A stretch of 64,000 bases of DNA, taken from Aquimarina agarivorans. Its GTDB lineage: Bacteria; Bacteroidota; Bacteroidia; Flavobacteriales; Flavobacteriaceae. A program made the translations under genes and the position numbers. Positions within the stretch are counted from its first letter, which is position 1, and each line of letters begins with the position of its first letter. Under the pieces are notes generated by a model that did not search any database, was not told where the DNA came from, and saw nothing but the letters and a program-made list of their open reading frames with translations. This document shows, one piece after another, positions 27,140 to 36,634 of the stretch. Location: positions 1 through 64,000 of the forward strand of contig NZ_AFPB01000156.1 in NCBI RefSeq assembly GCF_000218485.1, given 5' to 3'.

Positions 27140-28033
27140 TTATCTAGTTACTTTACCTGATGGTAAATCAGTAATGCTTAATTCCATTGTGTTTACAGTT
27201 GGTGCAGTTTCAGTACCAGCAGTACCAACAAGCGGTTTTATAAAAAATGGGTTTTCAGAATCATAATCTACAAACGGTTCGATTGAAATTACCACTTTTT
27301 TGCCTCTAACATCAGCATCAGCAGGGAAGTTCAATCCTTTGGAATTACCTGTTAAAAAATCCTCTCCAGGAAAGTTTGGTGGAGCTACAACATCCTTGCT
27401 AAAAGGGGAGTCTTCATCTCTAGTGTCAACTTTGGTAAACACACCTGTAGTCACAGGCGCATCTTCAGCAAGTACAACCCATCCTTCATATTTCCAACCT
27501 TTACTTAAAGTAGGTAATTTTAATCCAGCTACTGGATTCCCTCCATTGGGATTTAAAAACCAAATGCCTTTTTCTTCGTTGTCTGGATCTTCATCAGTGG
27601 GAGTAGCAATAATAAATTCTCCGGAAGAATCACTAAAATCAGCAATAATTCCAGTATCAACATCAGCAACATCTCCATTAAATTTTCCTTGTAGTATTTT
27701 AGTATCTGATGGTATTGCATCATTATCACCAGGAGCTTCAATTGTAAGTATAAATTCAGTAGCTTTCTCTAAATCTTCTTCAACTACTGAAAATTCCTTT
27801 TGACCACCAACATCTAATTTATCAAATTTACCAGTAGAAATAGGTTCACCATCTACCATAATCCAACCTTCATACATAGCATTGTTTGTGAGCTCACCAA
27901 GGTCGAAAATTTTAAGCGTTAAATCAGCTCTTGGAGCTGCTGGTTGAGAGTCACCATCATCACTAGAACATGCTACAGCACCTAAAAGACTGAATGCTAT
28001 GGCACAGGTTGGAAAAAATCTTTTCGTCATCAT
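27140..28033 (-). CDS. lipoprotein with two YEGW-type repeats
   Basis: A 297-residue lipoprotein (lipobox ending GAVAC, Cys22, then SSDDGDS). The mature part holds two copies of one domain. Each starts YEGW, at residues 54 and 182, followed by a TGxFxKxD turn (about 67 and 196) and then a strand reading ILTIE or VVISIE about 25-50 residues later. The YEGW...TG.F pattern resembles the C-terminal domain of RskA-type anti-sigma-K factors, but the protein has no cytoplasmic part and would be surface- or periplasm-facing. No partner is adjacent. I do not assign a function. Confidence 0.7.
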   Translation of the reverse strand: MMTKRFFPTCAIAFSLLGAVACSSDDGDSQPAAPRADLTLKIFDLGELTNNAMYEGWIMVDGEPISTGKFDKLDVGGQKEFSVVEEDLEKATEFILTIEAPGDNDAIPSDTKILQGKFNGDVADVDTGIIADFSDSSGEFIIATPTDEDPDNEEKGIWFLNPNGGNPVAGLKLPTLSKGWKYEGWVVLAEDAPVTTGVFTKVDTRDEDSPFSKDVVAPPNFPGEDFLTGNSKGLNFPADADVRGKKVVISIEPFVDYDSENPFFIKPLVGTAGTETAPTVNTMELSITDLPSGKVTR

Positions 28034-28242
28034 TATTAAGTTTTTTTAATTATAAACTAAGTAACTAATTAAATTAATTACACTCAAATTTATAAAATCA
28101 TTTTTTTATAAACATAAATATAGCAGTAAAATTGTATACTGCCGCTGTAGTTAGTCGATTAGTAATTATTTCTTATTTGAATTAGTCTTTAGTTGTTTGT
28201 AGGTATATACATTAGTATTTTCGTAATTATAAAACAATCCAC

Positions 28243-29418
28243 ATGAATTATATTTTATTTGATGGTCCGCGCCGTAAAGCATTATTACCCTTTACTTTTA
28301 CCCGACCTGTCGCAGATATTAGGGTAGGAATTATGACTATTCGTGAAAAATGGGAGCATTATTTGGGGAATACTACCTCTACAATAACTGAAGATTATAT
28401 GACTGAAAAATGGCCTATGGTGGAAATGGAATCAAATACATTTGTTTGTGGGAGTATTTTACCCGATCAGGATTTGGTAACTCAAATTAAAGCATTAAAA
28501 GCACATCAGGTTTTACATTCCAAAACTGGTGAGTTGATTGCTTTTTGTGTGCCTGAATGGGAAGATCCTGATTTAAATGCATACCAAAAAGTAGCTTATA
28601 ATATCGTTTATGCAGAAGTAAAGCATACTTGGGATATTTTTAGTTTAAACGAACAAGCTATTGAAGCTGATTTTGAAATGCTAACCGAAGGAAAAACAAG
28701 TCAGCCTTTATCAGAAACAAATACGGTTGTTGGTAACGGAAAATTATTTGTTGAATCAGGAGCATCGGTTGAATGTGCTATTTTTAATACAAGCAAGGGT
28801 TCGGTATATATAGGTAAACAGGCAACGGTAATGGAAGGTGCAATTGTACGAGGGCCTTTTGCACTTTGTGATCATGCTACGGTAAAAATGGGAGCTAAAA
28901 TTTATGAAGGTACTACTATAGGACCGCATAGTAAAGTAGGCGGCGAAGTAGGAAATTCAGTACTCTTTGGGTATTCTAATAAAGGGCATGATGGTTATTT
29001 AGGGAATTCGGTGTTAGGAGAGTGGTGTAATTTAGGAGCGGATACCAACACTTCTAACCTAAAAAATAATTATGCTGAGGTGCGATTATGGAGTTATGAA
29101 ACCAATGGTTTTGCCAAAACTGGATTGCAATTTTGTGGTTTAATGATGGGGGATCATTCAAAGAGCGGGATCAATACCATGTTTAATACAGGAACAGTGA
29201 TAGGCGTTAGTGCTAATATTTTTGGGGGCGGTTTTCCTCGTAATTTTATTCCAAGTTTTAGCTGGGGCGGAAGCGCAGGTTTTGTAACTTATAAAACAAA
29301 TAAGGCACTTGAAGTGGCCGAAAAGGTAATGCAACGTCGTAATATTGATTTTACAGATCAAGATCAATCTATTTTGGAACATGTTTATGAAGAAACCAAA
29401 ACGTATCGAAAGGACTGA
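28243..29418 (+). CDS. GlmU-family sugar nucleotidyltransferase-like protein
   Basis: A 391-residue protein. The N-terminus (MNYILFDGPRRKALLPFTFTRPVADIRVGIMTIREKWE) and the left-handed beta-helix repeats from about residue 165 (hexapeptide pattern such as VYIGKQATVMEGAIVRGPFALCDHATVKMG) match the Bacteroidota GlmU-like proteins of about this length. The N-terminal nucleotidyltransferase half is degenerate relative to GlmU. It probably makes or acetylates a sugar phosphate for cell-wall or surface glycans, but activity is unproven. Monocistronic, 320 bases ahead of the sigma factor gene. Confidence 0.85.
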   Translation: MNYILFDGPRRKALLPFTFTRPVADIRVGIMTIREKWEHYLGNTTSTITEDYMTEKWPMVEMESNTFVCGSILPDQDLVTQIKALKAHQVLHSKTGELIAFCVPEWEDPDLNAYQKVAYNIVYAEVKHTWDIFSLNEQAIEADFEMLTEGKTSQPLSETNTVVGNGKLFVESGASVECAIFNTSKGSVYIGKQATVMEGAIVRGPFALCDHATVKMGAKIYEGTTIGPHSKVGGEVGNSVLFGYSNKGHDGYLGNSVLGEWCNLGADTNTSNLKNNYAEVRLWSYETNGFAKTGLQFCGLMMGDHSKSGINTMFNTGTVIGVSANIFGGGFPRNFIPSFSWGGSAGFVTYKTNKALEVAEKVMQRRNIDFTDQDQSILEHVYEETKTYRKD

Positions 29419-29738
29419 TGTTACCAGCAGTTATTAAAAAGTTTCAAATAAGAACAGCAACAAATATCAAATTGAAATACTTTATTGGAGCGCAAATAAT
29501 GCTAAAATCATATTATTAGAACAGTTGTCTTCATAAATAAATTGAAAATCACCTTGATTTAATTGACAAAGTCTATTGGCTATATTCCCTGAATTAAACG
29601 GTTTTTATTCTAAAAATTTGGAAACTAATTAGATATCTTTAAAGCTTTTACTATTACGGTAGAAGCTTTTTTTGTTTTTTTTAATATACCAGACAACCAT
29701 TATTAAAAAATATGCGTCTTTATAAATAGAAAGGTAAA
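29419..29738. other. intergenic region upstream of sigma factor gene
   Basis: About 320 bases with no gene. A short hairpin-like stretch AAAGCTT.TACT.ATTACGGTAGAAGCTTTTTTT (about 29640-29675) may be a terminator for the GlmU-like gene: AAAGCTTTTAC and GTAGAAGCTTT pair imperfectly, followed by a T-run. Confidence 0.45.
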
Positions 29739-30317
29739 ATGAAACCGTTTTTGAAAGTAATTCGACTCTATAAAAATGAAGCTACACTCATAAAAGGGGT
29801 GTTAAAAAATAATCGAGATGCACAACATCGATTATTTGAAATACATGCACCTAAAATGCTGAGTGTTTGCAGATACTATATTAAAGATTTACAACAGTCG
29901 GAAGAGGTAATGCTTACGGGGTTCTTAAAAGTTTTTAAAAAAATGGACACTTTTGAAGGCGCAGGTAGTTTGGAGGGGTGGATTCGTAAAATTATGGTTA
30001 GAGAAGCTATTTCATATTTGAGAAGCAAAAAGACCTTCGAATTTGCCGCTGAAGAGCTAGTATTGGAAAAAGAGTCCGAAAATAATATACAATCTAATAT
30101 TGAGGTAGCTCAAATTCAAAGCCTAATTGATGCGCTTCCTGATGGGTATAAATTGGTATTTGTAATGTATGCAATTGAAGGGTATAAGCATGCCGAAATT
30201 GCTCAAACGCTAAATATCAATGAGGGGACATCAAAATCTCAATTGTATAAAGCACGAAAATTGCTTCAAAAAATGGTCAGTAAATTGAATGTAAATACAC
30301 ATTTAGGTTATTTATAA
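29739..30317 (+). CDS. RNA polymerase sigma factor, ECF type
   Basis: A 192-residue sigma-70-like factor with region 2 (DAQHRLFEIHAPKMLSVCRYYIKD through FLKVFKKMDTFEG, then SLEGWIRKIMVREAISYLR) and region 4 (IQSLIDALPDGYKLVFVMYAIEGYKHAEIAQTLNINEGTSKSQLYKARK). It should direct core polymerase to a small regulon. The gene after it encodes a protein with one membrane span, the classic place for an anti-sigma factor, and the third gene encodes an envelope protein. Confidence 0.92.
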   Translation: MKPFLKVIRLYKNEATLIKGVLKNNRDAQHRLFEIHAPKMLSVCRYYIKDLQQSEEVMLTGFLKVFKKMDTFEGAGSLEGWIRKIMVREAISYLRSKKTFEFAAEELVLEKESENNIQSNIEVAQIQSLIDALPDGYKLVFVMYAIEGYKHAEIAQTLNINEGTSKSQLYKARKLLQKMVSKLNVNTHLGYL

Positions 30318-30378
30318 TACATTAAGGTGTAAAATTAGCATTATATCAAATGATTAATGTTTCAAAATTTTAAAAAAT

Positions 30379-31161
30379 ATGCAACAAGATAATTTTGAAA
30401 AGGGGATACAAAAAAATTTGGAGGAACGTGAATTGCAACCATCTTCATCCGCATGGAAAACGTTAGCTGATCGTTTAGATAATGAGCAAAAAAATAAATA
30501 TTCCTACAAATTTATTTGGGGTAGTATTGCAGCAAGTATAGTTGGTATTTTAATTATTTTTAATTATTTAAGTTCTTCAAATCATAGCAATACACTTATT
30601 TCTGAACCAGTGACAGTTGTAGCAAATGAAAAAAATCATGAAATAAAGGGTAAAGATTCATTATTTACAAACAATTATCCAAAAACAAAAGATTCAATAA
30701 ATACCAGTAAATCATCAGTACACAAAAGAGGTGTTTTAGTAGCAACAGATTATCAGGAAGTAAAAAATGTGGTGATAAAAAAGGTTTCCAAGGATGAAGT
30801 GCCTAATACAATAACAACAGTGGTAACTGTTAGTCAAGTTGATGAAAAAAAGGAAGTTAAAAGAGAAGTAGAGAAAATAATACCCACCATTCAAAAACTT
30901 GATGATGTTATTGATGAGGTTATTGCCGATGCTCAAATAAGTAACTCAGATGTTGAAGTTGATAACTTATTAATGGAAGCGCAATTGGAATTAGCCTTAG
31001 AAAAGGCTTATGCGGCAAATGGATCACCAATTAATGCGGATCAATTATTAAATAGTGTTGAAAAAGACTTAGATATTTCTTTTAGGAATAAAGTTTTGGA
31101 TGCGTTACGAAGCAATTTTGAAAAGCTAAAAACAGCTATGGTGATGCGGAAAAATGAATAG
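30379..31161 (+). CDS. putative anti-sigma factor, single-span membrane protein
   Basis: A 260-residue protein starting MQQDNFEKGIQKNLEERELQPSSSAWKTLADRLD, the cytoplasmic start common to membrane proteins paired with flavobacterial ECF sigma factors. One hydrophobic span (FIWGSIAASIVGILIIFNYL) is at about 51-70. The rest is polar and probably periplasmic, with long helical stretches and a C-terminal helix NKVLDALRSNFEKLKTAMV. It follows the sigma gene by 61 bases. No cysteine-based zinc-binding anti-sigma motif is seen, so the role is inferred from position and topology. Confidence 0.6.
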   Translation: MQQDNFEKGIQKNLEERELQPSSSAWKTLADRLDNEQKNKYSYKFIWGSIAASIVGILIIFNYLSSSNHSNTLISEPVTVVANEKNHEIKGKDSLFTNNYPKTKDSINTSKSSVHKRGVLVATDYQEVKNVVIKKVSKDEVPNTITTVVTVSQVDEKKEVKREVEKIIPTIQKLDDVIDEVIADAQISNSDVEVDNLLMEAQLELALEKAYAANGSPINADQLLNSVEKDLDISFRNKVLDALRSNFEKLKTAMVMRKNE

Positions 31162-31296
31162 TGTACAATTTATTTTTATTACCTAAAATCTCACACTAGT
31201 ATAGTATAAAAAGAAACCAATTAAACTCACTTAATTTATTTGAGCAGGTAAGTTATTGCCTAAAATGAAAAGTTTAAAATATAAAAATATAGTATT

Positions 31297-32361
31297 ATGA
31301 AATTAACAATAAGACTTGTACAATTAGTGGTATGCTTTGGCTTTATGTCGCAATTAATGAATGCTCAGGACAGTATTCCTAAAACTAAAACGGAAATTAA
31401 ATTAAAAAAACTGAACGCTTTAAAGGATGAAGTAAAAAAAATAGAACGTGAATTACTAAAAAAGGAAGTGAAGGCTATTGATAGCTCATTCAATAATAAA
31501 CTAATTACCAAGGAGCAAGCCATTCAATTAAAAAAAGAAGCTGCAAAAAAACGAGCTTCAAACATTAATAACCGTATTGCAATTATAGATAATAAATTGT
31601 TACTGCTGCAAAGAAATGAGAATGAAGAAGATTTTGAAACAGCGTATTTAGAAGAGTCGATTGAAAAATTTTTAACACATATAGATGAAAATGATCAAAA
31701 CGAAAATAGTAGTAAAAAAGACAAGCGTATCAGAAGCGGATTATTATTTGCTGTAGGGTTTAATAATGCATTAGTTGAAGGTGCTAGTTTTGAAGATTCG
31801 CCTTATAAATTTGGGGGATCTCGTTTTTTTGAAATTGGCTGGGAATGGAAATCCAGGGTGTTCAAGAATACTAATTTTATGCGTTTCAATCACGGAATAG
31901 CATTGCAAATGAATGGGCTTAAACCTGATAATAATCGGTTTTTTGTGAATAGAAATAATCAAATTGTATTAGAAGATTTCGAAAATGATTTGGATAAATC
32001 AAAACTAACGATTACCAATTTAGTGATACCCGTACATTTTGAATTTGGACCTTCTAATAAAGTTGTAGCAGATAATAAAATAAGTTATGACACCAAAAAG
32101 CAGTTTAAATTGGGGTTAGGTGGTTATCTGGGGGCTAATATTGGGGCGCGACAAAAATTGAAATATATAAAAGAGGGTCAAAAAGTAAAAGAAAAGCAAA
32201 AAAAAGATTTCAGTACATCTAATATTATTTATGGGCTAAGTGGTTATGTTGCTATAGGGGCTACAGCACTTTACGTTAAATATGATTTATCCCCAATATT
32301 TGAAAACCAAAATACTACTCAAAATAATGTATCCTTAGGAGTGCGTTTTAATGTAATGTAA
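31297..32361 (+). CDS. envelope protein with helical N-terminus and barrel-like C-terminus
   Basis: A 354-residue protein with a signal peptide (LVQLVVCFGFMSQLMNAQ, cleavage before DS). Residues about 25-145 are charged and helical (a coiled coil is likely: KLKKLNALKDEVKKIERELLKKE). The remainder alternates like an outer-membrane barrel, with LGLGGYLGANIGARQKLKY and a terminal NVSLGVRFNVM. It is the third gene after the ECF sigma factor and is likely its regulated target or a sensor. I do not recognise a named family. Confidence 0.7.
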   Translation: MKLTIRLVQLVVCFGFMSQLMNAQDSIPKTKTEIKLKKLNALKDEVKKIERELLKKEVKAIDSSFNNKLITKEQAIQLKKEAAKKRASNINNRIAIIDNKLLLLQRNENEEDFETAYLEESIEKFLTHIDENDQNENSSKKDKRIRSGLLFAVGFNNALVEGASFEDSPYKFGGSRFFEIGWEWKSRVFKNTNFMRFNHGIALQMNGLKPDNNRFFVNRNNQIVLEDFENDLDKSKLTITNLVIPVHFEFGPSNKVVADNKISYDTKKQFKLGLGGYLGANIGARQKLKYIKEGQKVKEKQKKDFSTSNIIYGLSGYVAIGATALYVKYDLSPIFENQNTTQNNVSLGVRFNVM

Positions 32362-33058
32362 CATGATTGATGTTATTAGATTTTGCTTTTAAATGTGGAT
32401 AATTTAAACTTCGAATTATAATATTACCATAGCTAGGACTGTTTTTTATGCTTTTCTTCTTGTTCAAACAAAAAAAATCTAATTTTTATTTGAGTAACTC
32501 TAAATTCAGAACCAGTATAGCTATTGAGTTACTATTTATTCTTTTAAATAATTTAAGGATATCAATTCATAATATTTTCCTTAAAGGTTGAATAGACATT
32601 AAGTTATGCAAAGGGTTTCCCATATAGGGAGCTCTTTTTTAGTTTTTATTGGATTATATTCATTAAAATAAGATTAAGTGTACGTTAAATAATCTTGTTT
32701 GATGCGAATTTCCTATTCAAAAAGAATAAAATTTGTAAAGATTTTATTTTTATGAATTTCATAATTTATTAAGTGAAATATTAAGAAATAGTATACTGGG
32801 GTATTTTTTTTAACAATTGAACCCTCATAAAGCGTATAATTTACTAGATAAAATCACTATTTATATCGATTAAAAGTTTTAATTTAGCGTTAAAATGCAT
32901 ACAAATTTAATTAATTTACTTAAAATGAGTAAATTGCATTAATGTTTATTATTTATTCTTTGAAAAATCAATTTTCAAAATGAACTTTAAATATTTAAAT
33001 GAAAAGTATCAAGTGTATTTTTAAAACGTTTTTGCGCAAATAATTGAGCCCCAATATT
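32362..33058. other. very AT-rich intergenic region
   Basis: About 700 bases without a credible gene. It contains several A and T tracts. I see no strong hairpin. The promoter of the large surface protein must be here; no exact consensus box was found near the gene. Confidence 0.35.
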
Positions 33059-33171
33059 ATGATACAAAACTATTTTTCGTTTTTTTAAGTAAGAAAAAAG
33101 CTTCATGTTTTTTATTTTTTACGTTTCTTACATGTGTTCAGGTTTGTGCTCAATTTGATACTACTTATCAC

Positions 33172-36100
33172 TTGCCTCCACTATGGGCTACTACTAACCC
33201 ACATACAAATACACCGACTAAGTTAATGCTTAGCACGACGTATCCTGAGAGTGAGGTTACAATAACCACGGCTGATCCATCAGTTTATTATAAAACTATA
33301 CAAGTTACTAAAGAGGAGCCTATACTTATTGACCTGTCAATTTCTTTAGGTAATACCACCTTATTTAATGTCATTGAAAAAAGTAAGGGATTATTGATTA
33401 CTGCTACAAATCCTATTCAGGCTGTTCACATAAATGATTCTCCACATAATAAGACATATACTGTTTTGAAAGGATCAAGTGCCCTTGGAAAAAATTTTTA
33501 CGCAGCTTCGCAAACTAAAGTGCTAAACGAACAGTATAAAAATGGTGAAACTCATTTTATTTCAGTCATGGCAACTGAAAATGAGACTGATATTACTATT
33601 GAAATGCCAGCAAATAAAGTGCTAGACGGCATCGGTAATTCAATAACAATTCGATTAAATGCTTATGAAACTTATTTGGTAAAAAATATTGACGGTACTA
33701 ATAGTATTAATAATATCACAGGGACTCATATAACATCAAATAAAGATATTGCTGTAATTTCGGGAGCGCAGCATGTACGTCAAAATAAAGGTATTGGTGG
33801 GGCGGCTGAAGGTGGAGTTGATCAGTTAGTGCCAACAAAAATTTTAGGGACTGAATATATACTATCCAGAGGAGGAACCGCGTTGGATTACGCTATTGTT
33901 ATTGCTTCAGAACCAAACACTAAAATTTATTTGGATGATTCAAGCGAAGTAAAATCCCTATCAAATGCAGGTGATTTTATTGAAGTAGACTATTCCAAAA
34001 ATACTAGAAGAAAAGGACTTGATGCTTTGGGAACACCTCATTACATTCACTCCGATAAACCAATTTATGTGTTTCATGTGTCAGGTTTAATGTCGGATGA
34101 GGTTGGTATGGCGCTAATTCCAACGGTAGGCTGTACAGGAAGTAAAACAATTAACTTTTTAAAATTTAAATCTGGAATCAATATAGCCACTGTAATAATT
34201 GAGGATGAAGGAATTTCAAATTTCAACTTTAATGGAAAAAGTATTGATGATTTAGGGCTAGTCATAAAAAAAATACCAGGTAAAGATGGTTGGTCAGTGG
34301 TATCTATTCCTGATACTGAAATTAATGACTCCAATATAGCAGTAGCAGATTCTTTTTTTCATTTGGGTTTGTTAGTAGCATCTCCAGGTTCTGGTACATA
34401 TGGAATGTTATCAGGGTTTGAAAAAAATATTAGAGCACTGGATCCTATAGAAAAATTACCAACCACTGAATTTATAATTGAAGCTTCATGTAATTTAAGA
34501 AACGAAAAAATAAGTATTCCTTTGGAGTTAGAAGTTTCCTGCGGCGAAGGATTTATTACAGCTGTTACTACCGATAAAGAAGGTAGTGCTGTTGAGCTTG
34601 TGCCATTAGGCGTAAACAAATTTCAATTAGATTATACGGCTGGTATATTATCTGATTTCAATACAGATACAATAACCGTTAGTTTCGAATCCAGAAATAA
34701 TGATGTTTTTCAAGCTTCTGGTAGTGTAAATATAGCTATTGTTATCCCTTCTAACGCTAATAAAGATAGTGATAACTTGCCTGATTGCATTGATCCTGAT
34801 GATGATAATGATGGGATTTTGGATGTTGATGAGTATCCCATTATTGATGCAAATCCCTTTGGTGATGAGGATGGTGATGCTATTCAAAATTTTCAGGATG
34901 TTACTGATAATGGAAATTCAGGAGATGATTCAATAACTGATTATTCAGATATCAATGCAGACGGAGTTCCTGACATTTATGATTTTGATAATGATGGCCA
35001 ACCCAATCATATTGATTTGGATTCAGATAATGATGGAATTCCTGACAATGTAGAAGCGCAGCTAAGTGCTATCTATATGTTACCTAGTAATTCTGATGTT
35101 GATGATAATGGGATTGATGATAGCTATGGCGAAGGACTTTCTGTTGCAAATACTGTAGCTAGTACATTTCCTGATTTTGTCAATATAGACTCTGATAATG
35201 ACGGATTTAATGATGTTTTTGAGGCTTTTTATATCAATGAAAATCAACAAAATTCAATATTCATTGGAGATACTGATAAAGATGGTTTGGATGATTTTTT
35301 TGATGCTGAAGTTGGAAGTTTTAAATTTCCCAACGGCGCTCAGGTTTTAATAAATCCAATTGATGATTTAAAAAATACCGATGCTTCTGATGAACCTGAT
35401 TACAGAGATTTAGATGATGATAATGATGCAATAGCTACAATGTTGGAGCTAGAATATCAAACAGATCCTTATATTTTTGATACCGACCAAGATGGTTTAA
35501 GTGATGGAGAGGAAATTACAGGTGTTGATAACTTAGAAACGATGTTTGTAGCAAATGTAAAAAGTGATCCAAACAATATTTGTGATCCTTTAAAACAAGC
35601 ACCTAGTTGCGATCAAGACGGCGACGGAAATAGTAACGGTTTGGATCCTAATCCAACTAAGCCGGTTGCTGAAGATGATTTTATTTTAATAAAAGAAGGA
35701 CAAACGATTGATGGTTTTTTTATTTTAGAGAACGACGACTTTTTAATAGGTCCGAATACGCATATTGCGAATACTGGAAATGGAACTGCACAAGGAGAAA
35801 TTTCATTAATTTCATCAGTGGGGAAGTTTAATTATGTACCAAAAGCAGATGAATTAGGTGTTGTTACTGTAATTTACGAAGTATGCCATAGTGTTGAAGA
35901 TTTAAAAGTATGTACTACGGCTACTATTGAAATTACTATTGAAGAAGAGAAAGATTTAAAGATTTACAACGCTATTTCACCCAATAATGATGGTAAAAAT
36001 GATTATTTCATTATTGAAGGAATCACCAGTTTAGAAGATTTTCCTTACAGTGATGTAATGATTTTTAATAGTAATGGCGAAATTGTGTATAAAGAAACTG

Positions 36101-36291
36101 ATTATAAGGGCGGCATCCCATTTGGTTTAACAACTGACATAAGTAAAAGCTTTTACGGTCAGGCAAAAGGTTCATTGGTTTTTCAGGATAATGAAGAGCT
36201 TCCGCGCGGTACTTATTTTTATGAAGTAAACTATACATTAGCTAGCGGTGCTCAAAAGGTAAAGACCGGATATTTGTATTTGAATCGATAG
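33172..36291 (+). CDS. adhesin-like protein with type 3 calcium repeats and gliding/T9SS sorting domain
   Basis: Coordinates start at the first usable codon, a TTG; the true start is probably upstream. The frame is open back to 33049 and encodes a signal-peptide-like segment (ASCFLFFTFLTCVQVCAQFD) but has no start codon. An ATG at 33059 in another frame would join it if the T-run at 33080-33086 were one base longer. Residues about 1-400 are all-beta and unassigned; about 522-830 hold repeated DxDxDGxxD units of the thrombospondin type 3 kind (calcium-binding). About 840-925 look like an Ig/cadherin-type fold. The last 110 (NAISPNNDGKNDYFIIEG through GTYFYEVNY and YLYLNR) are the CHU_C-type gliding-motility-associated C-terminal sorting domain, so the protein is exported by type IX secretion to the surface. 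Confidence 0.8.
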   Translation: MPPLWATTNPHTNTPTKLMLSTTYPESEVTITTADPSVYYKTIQVTKEEPILIDLSISLGNTTLFNVIEKSKGLLITATNPIQAVHINDSPHNKTYTVLKGSSALGKNFYAASQTKVLNEQYKNGETHFISVMATENETDITIEMPANKVLDGIGNSITIRLNAYETYLVKNIDGTNSINNITGTHITSNKDIAVISGAQHVRQNKGIGGAAEGGVDQLVPTKILGTEYILSRGGTALDYAIVIASEPNTKIYLDDSSEVKSLSNAGDFIEVDYSKNTRRKGLDALGTPHYIHSDKPIYVFHVSGLMSDEVGMALIPTVGCTGSKTINFLKFKSGINIATVIIEDEGISNFNFNGKSIDDLGLVIKKIPGKDGWSVVSIPDTEINDSNIAVADSFFHLGLLVASPGSGTYGMLSGFEKNIRALDPIEKLPTTEFIIEASCNLRNEKISIPLELEVSCGEGFITAVTTDKEGSAVELVPLGVNKFQLDYTAGILSDFNTDTITVSFESRNNDVFQASGSVNIAIVIPSNANKDSDNLPDCIDPDDDNDGILDVDEYPIIDANPFGDEDGDAIQNFQDVTDNGNSGDDSITDYSDINADGVPDIYDFDNDGQPNHIDLDSDNDGIPDNVEAQLSAIYMLPSNSDVDDNGIDDSYGEGLSVANTVASTFPDFVNIDSDNDGFNDVFEAFYINENQQNSIFIGDTDKDGLDDFFDAEVGSFKFPNGAQVLINPIDDLKNTDASDEPDYRDLDDDNDAIATMLELEYQTDPYIFDTDQDGLSDGEEITGVDNLETMFVANVKSDPNNICDPLKQAPSCDQDGDGNSNGLDPNPTKPVAEDDFILIKEGQTIDGFFILENDDFLIGPNTHIANTGNGTAQGEISLISSVGKFNYVPKADELGVVTVIYEVCHSVEDLKVCTTATIEITIEEEKDLKIYNAISPNNDGKNDYFIIEGITSLEDFPYSDVMIFNSNGEIVYKETDYKGGIPFGLTTDISKSFYGQAKGSLVFQDNEELPRGTYFYEVNYTLASGAQKVKTGYLYLNR

Positions 36292-36297
36292 TTTTTT

Positions 36298-36335
36298 AGT
36301 TGTCGGTAGTGAGTTGTGAGTTGTGAGTTGTCAGC
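36298..36335. repeat. short tandem GAGTTGT-type repeat
   Basis: GAGTTGTGAGTTGTGAGTTGTCAG shows three near-perfect copies of a 7-base unit, embedded in a G/T-rich run (GTTGTCGGT and TCGGTTGTCGTTTGTT). It lies right after the large surface protein gene, before the structured element at 36519. Confidence 0.5.
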
Positions 36336-36340
36336 TGCGG

Positions 36341-36518
36341 ATTCTCGGTTGTCGTTTGTTGGTTTTGGGTTTGAGGTAAAAGGTTGAATTAGGATTTCGG
36401 TTTTTGTTACAAATCTTACGTTTTAAATCAATCAAAACGTTCCAATTTAAACCATCTCTGAGTTTATAGAGTTGCTGAAATTACTGTTTAGTGAAGCTAA
36501 CCGATAACTAATGATAAT
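36341..36518. other. intergenic stretch after the adhesin gene
   Basis: About 180 bases with no gene or recognisable fold, between the G/T repeat and the structured element. The whole gap from 36292 to 36634 thus contains two odd elements but no coding sequence. Confidence 0.35.
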
Positions 36519-36610
36519 TTGCGTGAAGGATTGTAGTGGAAATCCCACAGCCCGACGTAGGAGGTGCGAGGAATTGAAACGTAAAGCCTGACCCTTGTGG
36601 GCACGCCCCG
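36519..36610 (+). ncRNA. candidate structured intergenic element
   Basis: The sequence differs from its surroundings by being GC-rich and base-pairable: GCGTG (36521-36525) faces CACGC (36602-36606), CCCACA (36544-36549) faces TGTGGG (36596-36601), and GGATT (36528-36532) faces AATCC (36541-36545), an alternative to the second stem. The phrases GGAAATCCCACAGCCCGACG and AAGCCTGACCC recall a repeat element I associate with Flavobacteriaceae intergenic regions. It lies downstream of the adhesin gene and upstream of the end of the flippase gene. It may be a small RNA, a repeated palindromic element, or a motif such as Flavo-1; I cannot match it by eye. Confidence 0.45.
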
Positions 36611-36634
36611 ATTATTTTAGGAACAAGTCTAATT

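Noticed and set aside
36298..36335. CRISPR-like array.
   Set aside because: Only a simple tandem repeat of 7 bases with no spacers; no cas genes near.
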